From positions 2,121,001 to 2,185,000 of the forward strand of contig NZ_CP035503.1 in the NCBI RefSeq assembly GCF_006970865.1: a stretch of DNA of 64,000 nucleotides. Direction: 5' to 3'. Positions within the stretch are counted from its first letter, which is position 1. Each line of letters opens with the position of its first letter. Origin of the DNA: Rhodoferax sediminis. Lineage in GTDB: Bacteria > Pseudomonadota > Gammaproteobacteria > Burkholderiales > Burkholderiaceae_C. Positions 31,405-40,525 of this stretch are shown in pieces. The position numbers and the translations under genes are program-made. The notes beneath the pieces were generated by a model that saw only the letters and a program-made list of their open reading frames with translations, was not told where the DNA came from and made no database searches.

Positions 31405-31764
31405 TCAAACGGTTTGTGTCGGCCGGTCCGAGCCCAGGTGCGCACCCAGCATCTCTTCGATCTTGAGCTTGAGCAGGCGGGATTTCTCGTCGTGCGGGAA
31501 ACGCACGCCCACGCCCTGGGTGCGATTGCCCGACGGTTTGGCCGGCGTCACCCAGGCCACCTTGCCGGCGATGGGGTAGCGCTGCGGGTCGTCGGGCAGG
31601 GACAGCAGCACATAGACATCGTCGCCCAGCCGGTACTCACGCGCCGTGGGGATGAAAATGCCGCCCTCGGTGAACATGGGAATGTAGGCCGCATACAGCG
31701 CGGCTTTTTCCTTGATGGCCAGCTGGATGACGCTGGGCCGGGGGGGAGAATGTGAAGTGCTCAT
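31405..31764 (-). CDS. pilZ: PilZ domain protein (type IV pilus type)
   Basis: A 119-residue single PilZ domain: SVIQLAIKEKAALYAAYIPM, FTEGGIFIPTAREYRLGDDV and GVGVRFPHDEKSRLLKLKIE. It lacks the RxxxR c-di-GMP-binding arm, as the founding type IV pilus PilZ proteins do, so it probably works through protein contacts in pilus assembly. It is 13 bases after holB, the usual place for this gene. Confidence 0.93.
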   Translation of the reverse strand: MSTSHSPPRPSVIQLAIKEKAALYAAYIPMFTEGGIFIPTAREYRLGDDVYVLLSLPDDPQRYPIAGKVAWVTPAKPSGNRTQGVGVRFPHDEKSRLLKLKIEEMLGAHLGSDRPTQTV

Positions 31765-31777
31765 GCCGTGGGGTAGC

Positions 31778-32773
31778 TCAAGCGTTTGAGTTTAGTGCGT
31801 TGCGGGCCTGGCTTACAAGGGCTTCCAGCATTAGTCCGGCATTGAAGGGGTGTTCGACGGTGCGCGCGGTGCGCGCCAATTCCCTGGACCAGCGCGCCAG
31901 CGCGGCGGTGCTCGCGATCGGCAGGTCCGCCGGGTTGAAGTAGCGCGGCGCGCCGCCGACGCTGCCCGCCAGCAGGTCGTGACACAGTTTTTGCAGCGCA
32001 TCGACCGCTTGCGCGGGCGCCCAGCCGGCCAGGGCGCTGGCGTCGCCCCGGGCCATCGCACGCGGCAGCAGCGACCAGGTTTTAAGGTTGAGCCCGCTCT
32101 GCAGGAACTGCAGGGCGTCGTCCGGCCGCCCACCCGCGGCGCGCAGCACGGCGGCGGCATCCGCGGCCCCAACGCCTTGCTGCTGCAGCCACGCGAGCGC
32201 GGATGCTTCATCGGGCCAGAGCATGGTGTGGCCCAGGCAACGGCTGTGGATGGTGGGCAGCAACTGGTGCGCGGCCTCGCTGGCCAGCACGAACCGGGCG
32301 TCGCCGGGCGGCTCTTCCAGCGTCTTGAGCAGGGCGTTGGCCGTGACGTTGTTCATGCGCTCGGCCGGATACACCAGCACCGCCTTGCCGCGTCCGCGCG
32401 CGCTGGTGCGCTGTGAGAACTCCACGGTGTCGCGCATGGCATCGACCCGGATCTCCTTGCTGGGCTTGCGCTTTTTGTCGTCGATATCGGCCTGGGCCTT
32501 TTCGCCGAGCGGCCAGCCCAGCGCCATCATCACGGTCTCGGGCATCAGCACGCACAGGTCGGCATGGGTGCGCACCTCGATGGCGTGGCAGCTGCCGCAC
32601 TGGTCGCAGGCGCCTTGCGGCGTGGGCGCCTCGCACAACCAGGCGCGCACCAGTTCCAGCCCGAGCCGGTACTGCCCCAGCCCCGACGGGCCGTGCAGCA
32701 GCCAGGCATGGCCGCGCTGGGCCAGCAGCGCGCTGAGCTGCTGCTGCAGCCAGGGGGCCAGGGCGTCGCTCAT
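31778..32773 (-). CDS. holB: DNA polymerase III subunit delta'
   Basis: A 331-residue clamp-loader subunit. [20 protein letters not shown] then [20 protein letters not shown] (a degenerate P-loop without Lys, normal for delta'), a zinc-binding cluster CDQCGSC, the sensor region [11 protein letters not shown] and the arginine segment [15 protein letters not shown] overlap with tmk. Confidence 0.94.
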   Translation of the reverse strand: MSDALAPWLQQQLSALLAQRGHAWLLHGPSGLGQYRLGLELVRAWLCEAPTPQGACDQCGSCHAIEVRTHADLCVLMPETVMMALGWPLGEKAQADIDDKKRKPSKEIRVDAMRDTVEFSQRTSARGRGKAVLVYPAERMNNVTANALLKTLEEPPGDARFVLASEAAHQLLPTIHSRCLGHTMLWPDEASALAWLQQQGVGAADAAAVLRAAGGRPDDALQFLQSGLNLKTWSLLPRAMARGDASALAGWAPAQAVDALQKLCHDLLAGSVGGAPRYFNPADLPIASTAALARWSRELARTARTVEHPFNAGLMLEALVSQARNALNSNA

Positions 32774-33447
32774 TTTGGCCCTCCATTCGCGGCCACCATG
32801 ATGGCGAGCCAGCCCCGGCGCACCATCGCGCTGGTGATTTGCTGCCAGACCTGGTGCCGGTCCCGCGCCGCGTCGATGCGGGCGAAACGCTGCGGCGACT
32901 GCGCCGCGCGCTGCGCATAGCCCTGTGCGACGCGGCGGAAAAATTCGACCGGCTGGGCCTCGAACTTGTCGGGCACGCGCGCACCCGACAGGCGCTGCGC
33001 TGCGATCTCGGGCGCCAGGTCGAACCACACCGTCATGTCGGGTTGACGGATCATATCGGCCGGCAGCCCTTGCACAGACTGCACCCACTGCTCCAGAACT
33101 GATAGCATGCCGAGATCGAAGCCGCGCCCGCCGCCCTGGTAGGCAAAGGTGGCGTCGGTGAAGCGGTCGCACAGCACCACGTCGCCGCGCGCCAGTGCCG
33201 GCTCGATGACCTGGACCAGGTGGTCGCGCCGCGCCGCGAAGATCAGCAGCGCCTCGGTCAGCGCATCCATTGGGTCGTTCAGCACCATGGCGCGCAGCTT
33301 TTCGGCCAGCGGCGTGCCGCCCGGCTCGCGCGTCAACGTGACCGCCCTGCCCTGCGCGCGAAAGGCCGCGGCCAGCGCCTCGATGTGGGTCGACTTGCCG
33401 GCGCCGTCGATGCCTTCGAAGCTGATGAAAATGCCGGGCTTGATCAT
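32770..33447 (-). CDS. tmk: Thymidylate kinase
   Basis: A 225-residue dTMP kinase. P-loop [11 protein letters not shown], then [14 protein letters not shown], the DR(F/Y)[13 protein letters not shown] segment and the lid region. The usual LEQWVQ to PD(L/M)T junction is longer here by about ten residues ([12 protein letters not shown]). That extra stretch coincides with a degenerate dispersed-repeat copy. It overlaps mltG and holB by ATGA on each side. Confidence 0.95.
   Translation of the reverse strand: MIKPGIFISFEGIDGAGKSTHIEALAAAFRAQGRAVTLTREPGGTPLAEKLRAMVLNDPMDALTEALLIFAARRDHLVQVIEPALARGDVVLCDRFTDATFAYQGGGRGFDLGMLSVLEQWVQSVQGLPADMIRQPDMTVWFDLAPEIAAQRLSGARVPDKFEAQPVEFFRRVAQGYAQRAAQSPQRFARIDAARDRHQVWQQITSAMVRRGWLAIMVAANGGPK
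33050..33112 (-). repeat. Probable dispersed repeat relic in tmk
   Basis: Minus-strand GCTATCAGTTCTGGAGCAGT, GGGTGCAGTCTGTG, CAAGGGCTGCCGGCCGATAT follows the family order (core, GCGC-like middle, GGGCT..GGCC arm), with decay. It coincides with extra residues in Tmk. Confidence 0.45.
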
Positions 33448-34505
33448 GGGTTTTGAGGGCTCCGCGGGTTTTGGCCGCGCTGGAATTGGTTGACCGCGCG
33501 ATTGTGCTCGTCCAGCGACGCGCTGAACTGGCTCGAGCCATCGCCGCGCGCCACGAAATACAGCGCCTTGGTCGCCAGCGGCTGCACGGCGGCCATCAAG
33601 GCGCCTTTGCCGGGCATGGCGATCGGGGTCGGCGGCAGGCCGGACCGGGTGTAGGTGTTCCAGGGCGTGTCCAGCAGCAGGTCGCTCTTGTGCAGGTTGC
33701 CGTCGAACCTGGCGCCCAGGCCGTAGATCACGGTCGGGTCGGTCTGCAGCATCATGCCCAGGCGCAGCCGGTTGCAAAACACGCCGGCAATCATGGGCCG
33801 GTCGCCGGCCCGGCCGGTTTCTTTCTCCACGATGCTGGCCAGTACCAGCGCCTCGTCGGGGGTCTTGATCGGCAGGTCGGGCGAACGCTGCGCCCAAGCC
33901 GACGCCAGCCGGGTGTCCATCAAGCGCATCGCGCGTTTGAGCACAGCCAGGTCGCTCGAGCCCTTGGCGTAGCTGTAGGTGTCGGGGTAGAACCGGCCTT
34001 CGGGGCTGAGGCCCGGACGCCCCAGCGCGGTCATGATGGAATCATCGCTCAGCCCTTGCGTGTCGGGCCTGAGCTGCTCTGCTTTTGCGAGCGCGTCGCG
34101 AAACTGCCGGAAGTTCCAGCCTTCCACCAGCGTGACCGTGCGCAGCGTCTCCTCGCCGCGCACCAGCATGCCGAGCACGCTGCGCGGTGTGGCGCCGGGG
34201 TTGATCTCATAACTCCCGGCCTTGATTCTGCGGGCTTGGCCCGACAGCCGGAACCACCAGAACAGCGCCTGCGGGTTGACCTGCACGCCGGCGTCGGCCA
34301 CCGCCTGCGCCACGCCGCGCGGCGTGGTGCCGGGTTCGATCGACAGGTCCAGGCTGGTCGTGCCGGGCACCATCCGGGCAGGGGTCAGCACCAGCGGCTG
34401 GTGCAGCCACCAGGCGGCAGCGCCCGCGCCCAGCGCCAGCAAGAAAAAGAGTCCCAACAACAATCGACGCACAGCCCTATCGCCTCGTGGAAATGATCCG
34501 GGCAT
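33444..34505 (-). CDS. mltG: Endolytic murein transglycosylase MltG
   Basis: A 353-residue YceG-family enzyme that cleaves nascent glycan strands and sets their length. There is one N-terminal membrane segment ([20 protein letters not shown]), then a LysM-like part ([20 protein letters not shown]). The catalytic region is [13 protein letters not shown] with the conserved Glu, followed by [12 protein letters not shown] and [19 protein letters not shown]. It is divergent from ygfZ and overlaps tmk by ATGA. Confidence 0.95.
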   Translation of the reverse strand: MPGSFPRGDRAVRRLLLGLFFLLALGAGAAAWWLHQPLVLTPARMVPGTTSLDLSIEPGTTPRGVAQAVADAGVQVNPQALFWWFRLSGQARRIKAGSYEINPGATPRSVLGMLVRGEETLRTVTLVEGWNFRQFRDALAKAEQLRPDTQGLSDDSIMTALGRPGLSPEGRFYPDTYSYAKGSSDLAVLKRAMRLMDTRLASAWAQRSPDLPIKTPDEALVLASIVEKETGRAGDRPMIAGVFCNRLRLGMMLQTDPTVIYGLGARFDGNLHKSDLLLDTPWNTYTRSGLPPTPIAMPGKGALMAAVQPLATKALYFVARGDGSSQFSASLDEHNRAVNQFQRGQNPRSPQNP

Positions 34506-34518
34506 GATAATTCACCCC

Positions 34519-35484
34519 ATGACTGTCTCCCTGCCCACCACTGCCGCTTCTTCATCACCAGACGCCGCTACTGTGCCCCTGAACGGCGTCGCACCCCTGC
34601 CCCACTTGGGCGTTATCCGGGTCGCGGGCGAAGATGCCGCTACGTTCCTGCACGGCCAGTTGACCCAGGATTTCTCGCTGCTCGATCGGTCCGAGGCCCG
34701 GCTTGCCGCGTTCTGCTCGGCCAAAGGGCGCATGCAGGCCAGCTTCATCGGCTTCAAGCGCAGCCCGACCGAAATTCTGCTGGTCTGCAGCCGCGACCTG
34801 CTCGCGCCCACGCTCAAGCGGCTGTCGATGTTCGTGCTGCGCGCCAAGGCTAAATTGACGGATGCGACCGCGGATTTCAGCCTGTTCGGGCTGGCCGGGG
34901 ATGCTACGAAAGAAATAGCTGGTGGCGCCCATACCGTCTGGGCTAAAGCCGATTTTGGCTCTGCAAACGTGGTGACCTTGTACCCGGCGGACGGCCAGCC
35001 GCGGGCGCTGTGGATCGCGCCCGTTGGCGAGCCCGCGCCGGTAGGGACGCCGCTCGCCACCGAACTGTGGCTGTGGAGCGAGGTGCGCAGCGGCATCGTC
35101 ACGCTCACCACGCCCCTCATCGACGCTTTTGTGCCGCAAATGCTCAACTACGAGTCGGTCGGCGGGGTCAATTTCAAGAAGGGCTGCTACCCGGGCCAGG
35201 AGGTGGTGGCGCGCAGCCAGTTTCGCGGCACGCTCAAGCGCCGGGCGTATCTGGTGCACTGCGACGCGCCGCCCAGCCCTGGCCAGGAGGTTTTTCACAG
35301 CGCCGACGCCACCCAGCCCTGCGGCCTGGTGGCCCAGGCAGCCGCGGCACCGCATGGGGATTTCGATGCACTGGTGTCGCTGCAGATCAGCGCCACCGAA
35401 TCGGGCACCTTGCACCTGGGCGCGCCCGGCGGACCCGCGCTGGCCTTGCAAGCCCTGCCCTACCCGCTGCTGCTGGACATCTAG
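34519..35484 (+). CDS. ygfZ: YgfZ-type folate-binding protein (Fe-S cluster assembly/repair)
   Basis: A 321-residue GcvT-like protein. LGVIRVAGEDAATFLHGQLT at the start, FCSAKGRMQASF, and the diagnostic NFKKGCYPGQEVVARSQFRG with the functional Cys. It is needed for activity of certain Fe-S enzymes. The start is ATG 34519; ATG 34504 in frame overlaps the mltG start. The segment GDATKEIAGGAHTVWAKADF lies on a dispersed repeat. Confidence 0.93.
   Translation: MTVSLPTTAASSSPDAATVPLNGVAPLPHLGVIRVAGEDAATFLHGQLTQDFSLLDRSEARLAAFCSAKGRMQASFIGFKRSPTEILLVCSRDLLAPTLKRLSMFVLRAKAKLTDATADFSLFGLAGDATKEIAGGAHTVWAKADFGSANVVTLYPADGQPRALWIAPVGEPAPVGTPLATELWLWSEVRSGIVTLTTPLIDAFVPQMLNYESVGGVNFKKGCYPGQEVVARSQFRGTLKRRAYLVHCDAPPSPGQEVFHSADATQPCGLVAQAAAAPHGDFDALVSLQISATESGTLHLGAPGGPALALQALPYPLLLDI
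34901..34967 (+). repeat. Dispersed palindromic repeat in ygfZ
   Basis: ATGCTACGAAAGAAATAGCT, GGTGGCGCCCATACCGTCTG, GGCTAAAGCCGATTTTGGCT. Core, distal GGCTAAAGCC arm and T-run are clear. It is read as ATKEIAGGAHTVWAKADFGS. Confidence 0.78.
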
Positions 35485-35551
35485 GGCGCGCCCGCCCAGT
35501 GCGGTGGCGGCCCCCGCCCGGCCGCCTCATCGCCCGGTCGTCACGTGTCAA

Positions 35552-38500
35552 TCAACCGGGCTCCGACCGGCAGGTGAGCGGCGTCGCCGTGCCGCCGGAG
35601 CCCGCCGCCATGGCGTGCACCGTGGGTGCCACCGACTTGAGAAACTGAACCGCCATTGCGCTGGTGAAGCTGTAGCGCGCGGCATAGGGTTCGTGCACAT
35701 AGGCGGTGATGGTGCCGAACATCCGCTCGCCGACAAAAAACACGAACGTGGCCGAGCGGCTCACCCGGCGCGAGCCGAGCAGGCGCCCGCCCGGGCCGTA
35801 GGTCTCGAAACGCTGGTCGCCGGTACCGGTCTTGCCGCCGACCGCCTCTGTGAACGTGCCGCGCAGGCTCTTGGCCGTGCCGCCCTCGACCACGTCCTGC
35901 AGTGAGCGGCGCACCAGGGTCGTGATTTCGGGCGCCAGCAGCCGCTGCTGCGGCTGTGCCTGCGCCACAAAACGGGTTTCATACGGCGTGCCGACGGCAA
36001 AGTCCAGACTGTGCAGCGACCGGATGGGGCGTTGCACGCCGTCGCCCACGATCAGGCCCATCAGTTCCGCCAGCGACGCGGGGCGGTCGCCGGAAGCGCC
36101 GACGGCCGTGGCGAGCGACGGTGTGAGGTTCCCGAAGGGATAGCCGAGCCGGCGCCAGGCCTGCCCAATACGCACGAAGGCAGCCACCTCCAGTTGCTGG
36201 CGGATGCGGTTGGTCTGGGCGTTGCTGATGCGCGCCCGCGTCAGCCATGCATAGACATCCTGGCGCACGGTGGCGCTGTCGTCCAGCACCTGCTTGAGCG
36301 ATGCGTTGGGCTGGCGACGCAGGGCTTCGACCAGCCACAGCGCGAGCGGATGCACGTGCGCCAGGTAGCCGCGGTCGCGCAGCGAGAACTTGTCGACGCC
36401 ATATTTCACATAGAGCTTGTGCAGGGCATCGTCGGACAGGGGCGGCCCTGCCAGCCGCTGGCGCATTTCGCGCCCGAACTGGGCCTCGCCCAGGGAGGGA
36501 TCCACGCTGCGCAGCGCCACCGCCAGCGCCACCGGCGAGACCCGCTTGCCCGCGAACATCAGATCGAGCGCCTGCTTCACCGTCTTGCCCTGGTACTGGC
36601 CGTAAAAGCGCCGCATGAAGGTGCTGCTCTCCTGGTCGATAAAGCGTGCCAGGTACTCACGCCGCTGGGGTGAGTCGGGGTCGGCCAGCCACTGGTCGAC
36701 GCCCGGCTCGATCTGGTGAATCTCGTAGCGCACGATGTCGCGCATGAGCCGCACGAACACCAGGTTGACGGAATTCTGGAACCCCACGCGCACGGTGAAC
36801 TCCTGCGTGTTTTCCCAGGGTTCGAAATTCTCGAAGCTCTGCAGTCCGCCGCCCGTGGCGAACGCTTCGCCGGCGTTGCCCGAGTACTTGCGCTCCATCG
36901 CGGCCTCCAGCATCGCCTGCAGGCTGGCACCCGGCGTGCGGGTCAGGTAATCCGAGGCCCAGCGGCTCAGCACGTCCTGCGCGGAAACCGGCAGGCGGCG
37001 CAGTTCTGCGGGACTCAAGCCGCCCAGGCGCTGGTGCAGCGCACTGATGATCTCCAGATAGGTCACGAGGGTGCGCAGCTTGGCGGTCGAGCCGAGGTTC
37101 AGCCGCGCGCCGCTGTTGATGTCGAACGGCTGGTCCACGCTGTCGGCCTGCGTGCGCAGCAGGTTCGCGCCGCCCTGCTGCTCGTACAGCGTGACGCTGA
37201 ACGTGAGCCGGCCGGGGTCGTCGCCGGCCTGCAGCATGTTGCGGCCATACAAGCCGGCGGCGCGGGCACCGTCCGGTGTGCGCACGCGCTGCAAGGCGTC
37301 GGTGATGGCTTGCTGGGCCGCCTGGTCGATGGTGCTGCCGGCACGCAGGTCGAGACGGTCCAGGTGGTACAGGGAGTCGACACCGAGCAGCGCCGACAGG
37401 CCCGTGCGCAGGCTGGTGACGGCCTTGCGCTCGACGAACGACTCGCTGGCACGCGGCGCCACCGGGCGGGCCTGCTGCAGTTGCACCGCCAGCGCCGCGT
37501 CGCGCAAGGCCTGTGGGATGGTCCCGGCGCGCGCCAGCAGGCGCAGGTAGCGGTCGGTCATGGTGTTGAGTGCCGCGCGGTCCTGCAGCAGGTAGGGGGA
37601 CGGCCGGCGCTGCGCGATCATCAGCGACAGCGCTTCCTTGAACACCTGCGCCTGCCGCGCGGAGACAACGGACCCGTCCATGCTCTGGAGCAGCCGGTTC
37701 ACCTCGGCAAAATCGTCGCCGTACCAGGTCCACAAGCCGTCGCCGAGGCCCTGCACCTCGCCGTGGCTGGCGCTGCCCGACAGCGGCACGGTGTTGAGGT
37801 AGTCCAGCACGATCTGCTCGCGCCAGGGCAGCGTGACCTCGCCGCCCAGATAGGCGCGCACCGAGGCGCTGGCCATCTGACGCAGCTTCTCGGCGCCGGT
37901 GCCGGTCTGACCGTCGGGGGAATGACGGTATTTCTCGATCTGCGTGGCCAGCGTGCTGCCGCCCGGCGTGGCGCGGCTGCTGGAGAACAGGTGCAGCACC
38001 TGGTCAGCACTGGCGCGACTGAAGCGGCGCCAGTCGATGGCCGGGTTGCGCAGCGGGTATTCGGGGTTCAGCAGGTTGTGATTTTCGATGAACAGCAGGC
38101 TGTGCACCAGCACCTGCGGCACCGCACTGAAACTGGGATACACCCGTTGCGGGTAGCGCTGGGCGTAAAGCGCCTGGCCGTTGCAGTCGAACAACTCGAG
38201 CCCCGCCTGGGTTTTCTCGTGGTACGGCGTGAACAGGCCGTCGTCGACCAGCTCGGTCATGCGCGGCGACATGCGAGCCTGCTCGGCAATGGCAAAACCG
38301 CGCTGACGCAGCCGCGCGGTGAACTCCGGCAGCTGTGCATAGCCCAGCCGCTCGTCGTAGGGGCCCGGACCCGGAAACCGGATGGCATCGCTGGGGCCGG
38401 GCGCGACCGTCACGGTGAGCTTCCTGCCGAGTTGCGCCAGATGGTGCGCCTGCCAGCGCGAGGTTTGCAGCTCGGTGGAAACCAGTTGATAAACGACATA

Positions 38501-38587
38501 GGCCAGCGCAAAAAATGCGGCCAGCAAGACGTATTTGACCCACGCGCGTCGCGCCACTACAGCATCCTCTCCCGAGACAAACCTCAA
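35552..38587 (-). CDS. Divergent class A penicillin-binding protein (glycosyltransferase + transpeptidase)
   Basis: A 1011-residue bifunctional-type PBP with one N-terminal membrane anchor (YVLLAAFFALAYVVYQLV). The GT51 region (about residues 170-300) has GGSTLATQIEK but FIENHNLLNPE in place of the usual E-D-x-x-F, so the Asp is Asn. The transpeptidase has STAK (LNLGSTAKLRTL), SVN (GFQNSVNLVF) and KTGT (EAVGGKTGTGDQ). A large insertion of about 200 residues separates SVN and KTG. It is periplasmic cell-wall synthesis machinery; whether the glycosyltransferase is active is uncertain. ATGA overlap with the upstream fusion gene. Confidence 0.88.
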   Translation of the reverse strand: MRFVSGEDAVVARRAWVKYVLLAAFFALAYVVYQLVSTELQTSRWQAHHLAQLGRKLTVTVAPGPSDAIRFPGPGPYDERLGYAQLPEFTARLRQRGFAIAEQARMSPRMTELVDDGLFTPYHEKTQAGLELFDCNGQALYAQRYPQRVYPSFSAVPQVLVHSLLFIENHNLLNPEYPLRNPAIDWRRFSRASADQVLHLFSSSRATPGGSTLATQIEKYRHSPDGQTGTGAEKLRQMASASVRAYLGGEVTLPWREQIVLDYLNTVPLSGSASHGEVQGLGDGLWTWYGDDFAEVNRLLQSMDGSVVSARQAQVFKEALSLMIAQRRPSPYLLQDRAALNTMTDRYLRLLARAGTIPQALRDAALAVQLQQARPVAPRASESFVERKAVTSLRTGLSALLGVDSLYHLDRLDLRAGSTIDQAAQQAITDALQRVRTPDGARAAGLYGRNMLQAGDDPGRLTFSVTLYEQQGGANLLRTQADSVDQPFDINSGARLNLGSTAKLRTLVTYLEIISALHQRLGGLSPAELRRLPVSAQDVLSRWASDYLTRTPGASLQAMLEAAMERKYSGNAGEAFATGGGLQSFENFEPWENTQEFTVRVGFQNSVNLVFVRLMRDIVRYEIHQIEPGVDQWLADPDSPQRREYLARFIDQESSTFMRRFYGQYQGKTVKQALDLMFAGKRVSPVALAVALRSVDPSLGEAQFGREMRQRLAGPPLSDDALHKLYVKYGVDKFSLRDRGYLAHVHPLALWLVEALRRQPNASLKQVLDDSATVRQDVYAWLTRARISNAQTNRIRQQLEVAAFVRIGQAWRRLGYPFGNLTPSLATAVGASGDRPASLAELMGLIVGDGVQRPIRSLHSLDFAVGTPYETRFVAQAQPQQRLLAPEITTLVRRSLQDVVEGGTAKSLRGTFTEAVGGKTGTGDQRFETYGPGGRLLGSRRVSRSATFVFFVGERMFGTITAYVHEPYAARYSFTSAMAVQFLKSVAPTVHAMAAGSGGTATPLTCRSEPG

Positions 38588-39441
38588 AGCGGCATGAACA
38601 TTTCTACGTGCGCAATGCCGACTTCGTCGAACGGATCACCGCGTACAGCATAACCCGCGCGCGCATAAAACCCCTCGGCACTGCGCTGGGCGTGCAACAG
38701 CACCTCGTGGTCGCCGCGCTCGCGGGCGCAGTTCATCAAGGCCTGCAGTACGCGCAGGCCCAGCTGCGAGCCGCGCACGGCGCGGTCCACCGCCATGCGG
38801 CCGATCTTGGCCACGCCCGGCGCGTGCTGCAGCAAGCGCCCGGTGGCCAGCGGCTGGCCCAGTCGGTTGTAGGCCACCGCATGCAGCGCGCTGCGGTCGG
38901 CCTCGTCCCACTCCATCTCGGCCGGAATGCGCTGCTCCTGCACAAACACTTCGGTGCGCACGCGCGCGGCGTCCTGGCCCAGTTCGGACCACTTGCCTAT
39001 CTTGACGACGGCGACGTCCTGCCCGGCCTCGAACCCCAACAGGATGTCACGCAGCGCGGGGGGTACCGGTCTGGAGGTTTGCGTGGCCGGATCGGCAAAC
39101 ACGTAGACCAGCTCACCGGTGATGAGCAGCTCGTCGCCTCGGAAGATCGCGCCGCCGAACAGCATCGACGAAGTGCCAACGCGCGCGCACTTCATGGCGA
39201 TGTCGATCTGGTCGTCGATGCGTGCCGAGGCGTGGAATTCGACCGTGGCTTTCTTGACGTACAAATCGCCCCCCATCTGCAGCATGGTGGCTTCATACGG
39301 CAAGGCCAGTGCACGCCAGTAGTCGGAGATGGCGGTGTCGAAATACATCAGATAGTGCGCGTTGAAAACGATTTTTTGCATGTCCACTTCGGCCCAGCGC
39401 ACGCGCAGCCGGTGGAAAAATCGGAAGTCCTGTCGATTCAT
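38584..39441 (-). CDS. Fusion: YbgC/FadM-type acyl-CoA thioesterase + GNAT acetyltransferase
   Basis: A 285-residue protein. Residues 1-130 are a hotdog thioesterase (FHRLRVRWAEVDMQKIVFNA, with the Asp in place, then HYLMYFDTAISDYWRAL). Residues 140-285 are a GNAT domain (RTEVFVQEQRIPAEMEWDEA, LGQPLATGRLL, KIGRMAVDRAVRGSQLGLRV, LLHAQRSAEGFYARAGY) resembling ElaA. I chose MNRQDF at 39441. A metabolic or cell-wall acyl-modifying role is possible; substrates are unknown. It overlaps the PBP gene by ATGA. Confidence 0.88.
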   Translation of the reverse strand: MNRQDFRFFHRLRVRWAEVDMQKIVFNAHYLMYFDTAISDYWRALALPYEATMLQMGGDLYVKKATVEFHASARIDDQIDIAMKCARVGTSSMLFGGAIFRGDELLITGELVYVFADPATQTSRPVPPALRDILLGFEAGQDVAVVKIGKWSELGQDAARVRTEVFVQEQRIPAEMEWDEADRSALHAVAYNRLGQPLATGRLLQHAPGVAKIGRMAVDRAVRGSQLGLRVLQALMNCARERGDHEVLLHAQRSAEGFYARAGYAVRGDPFDEVGIAHVEMFMPL

Positions 39442-39451
39442 GGTCCGTCCA

Positions 39452-40468
39452 TTAAGGGTTGAAAGCCTGTCGGAGAGCGGCGGCGGCGTCCGCATGGGCC
39501 TGGCGCGCCTGCGCAATGGCGCGCCCCATCTTGATGAACTCGTGCGTCACGCCGCGGTAAATTTCGAGATCGACGGCGACGCCCGCGGCGCGCAGTTTGT
39601 CGGCGTACAACACGCCCTCGTCGACCAGCGGATCGCATTCGGCGAGCCCGACCCATGCGGGCGCCACACCGTCCACGTCGGGCGCATTCAACGGGGCGAA
39701 GCGCCAGTCGTCACGGTCGGCCTTTGTTCGAATATATTGGTTGAAGAACCAGGTGATGTGCGCTTCTTCGAGCACGAAGCTCTGCGCAAACGTGGTGTGC
39801 GACGGCGTGTCCTGGTGCGCCGCGCAGCCGGGGTAAAACAGCAGCTGCAGCGCCAGCGGCAGGCCGGCATCGCGCGCCAGCACGGCGCAGACCGCGGCCA
39901 GCGTGCCGCCTGCGCTGTCGCCGCCCAGCGCCATGCGCGTGCCGTCCAGCCCCAGCAACGTACTGTTCCCGGCAAGCCAGACCGTGGCGTCCCAGGCATC
40001 GTGCGCCGCCACCGGGAACTTGTGTTCGGGCGCCAGCCGGTAATCGACCGAAAGTACCGCGCAGTGCGCGAGGTGGCTGAGCTGGCGGCACAGCACGTCG
40101 TGCGAAGCAATGCTGCCGATGGTGAAGCCGCCGCCGTGGAAATACAGCAGCACGGGCAGCCGCCCGGTTGATGGGGCCACCAGTCGCGCGGGAAGCGCAT
40201 GGCCGTCGCGCGCGGGAATGCTGAAGTCTTCCACCCGCGCCAGCTTGGGAGCCGTAATTTCCAGCACGCCCGCACCGGCTTCGTAGGCGGTGCGCGCCTG
40301 CTGCGGCGACAGCAGGTGCATGGGGGGACGCCTGGCGCGTGCCATGCGGTCCAGCACATCGCGCATGACCGGCGTTAGCAAGGCGCGCGGGTTGAACGGT
40401 GGGCCACTCACTGGCCGTTGCTCCGTCCGGCCGGGGCGAATCGCATTGCCAGCAGGGTTTTCTTCCAT
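39452..40468 (-). CDS. Alpha/beta hydrolase, hormone-sensitive lipase family esterase
   Basis: A 338-residue cytoplasmic esterase. HSL signatures are LLYFHGGGFTIGS (oxyanion hole), ALGGDSAGGTLAA (nucleophile Ser), AECDPLVDEG (acid Asp) and GVTHEFIKM (His). The start at MEENPAGN 40468 is tentative; MRDVLDRMARARR is a shorter alternative. 10 bases upstream of the YbgC-GNAT fusion, same strand. Confidence 0.9.
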   Translation of the reverse strand: MEENPAGNAIRPGRTEQRPVSGPPFNPRALLTPVMRDVLDRMARARRPPMHLLSPQQARTAYEAGAGVLEITAPKLARVEDFSIPARDGHALPARLVAPSTGRLPVLLYFHGGGFTIGSIASHDVLCRQLSHLAHCAVLSVDYRLAPEHKFPVAAHDAWDATVWLAGNSTLLGLDGTRMALGGDSAGGTLAAVCAVLARDAGLPLALQLLFYPGCAAHQDTPSHTTFAQSFVLEEAHITWFFNQYIRTKADRDDWRFAPLNAPDVDGVAPAWVGLAECDPLVDEGVLYADKLRAAGVAVDLEIYRGVTHEFIKMGRAIAQARQAHADAAAALRQAFNP

Positions 40469-40525
40469 CTCATTTTTTGCAGTGTCCGTTACAGTCAAGG
40501 TTCCATCGTACAACGCAGACCCATC

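Noticed and set aside
31405..31764. Missing RxxxR motif in PilZ as evidence of decay
   Set aside because: Type IV pilus PilZ proteins found beside holB and tmk characteristically lack c-di-GMP-binding residues.
32640..32700. Loss of the P-loop lysine in HolB as an anomaly
   Set aside because: The delta' subunit of the clamp loader normally lacks a functional Walker A lysine, so GPSGLGQY is expected.
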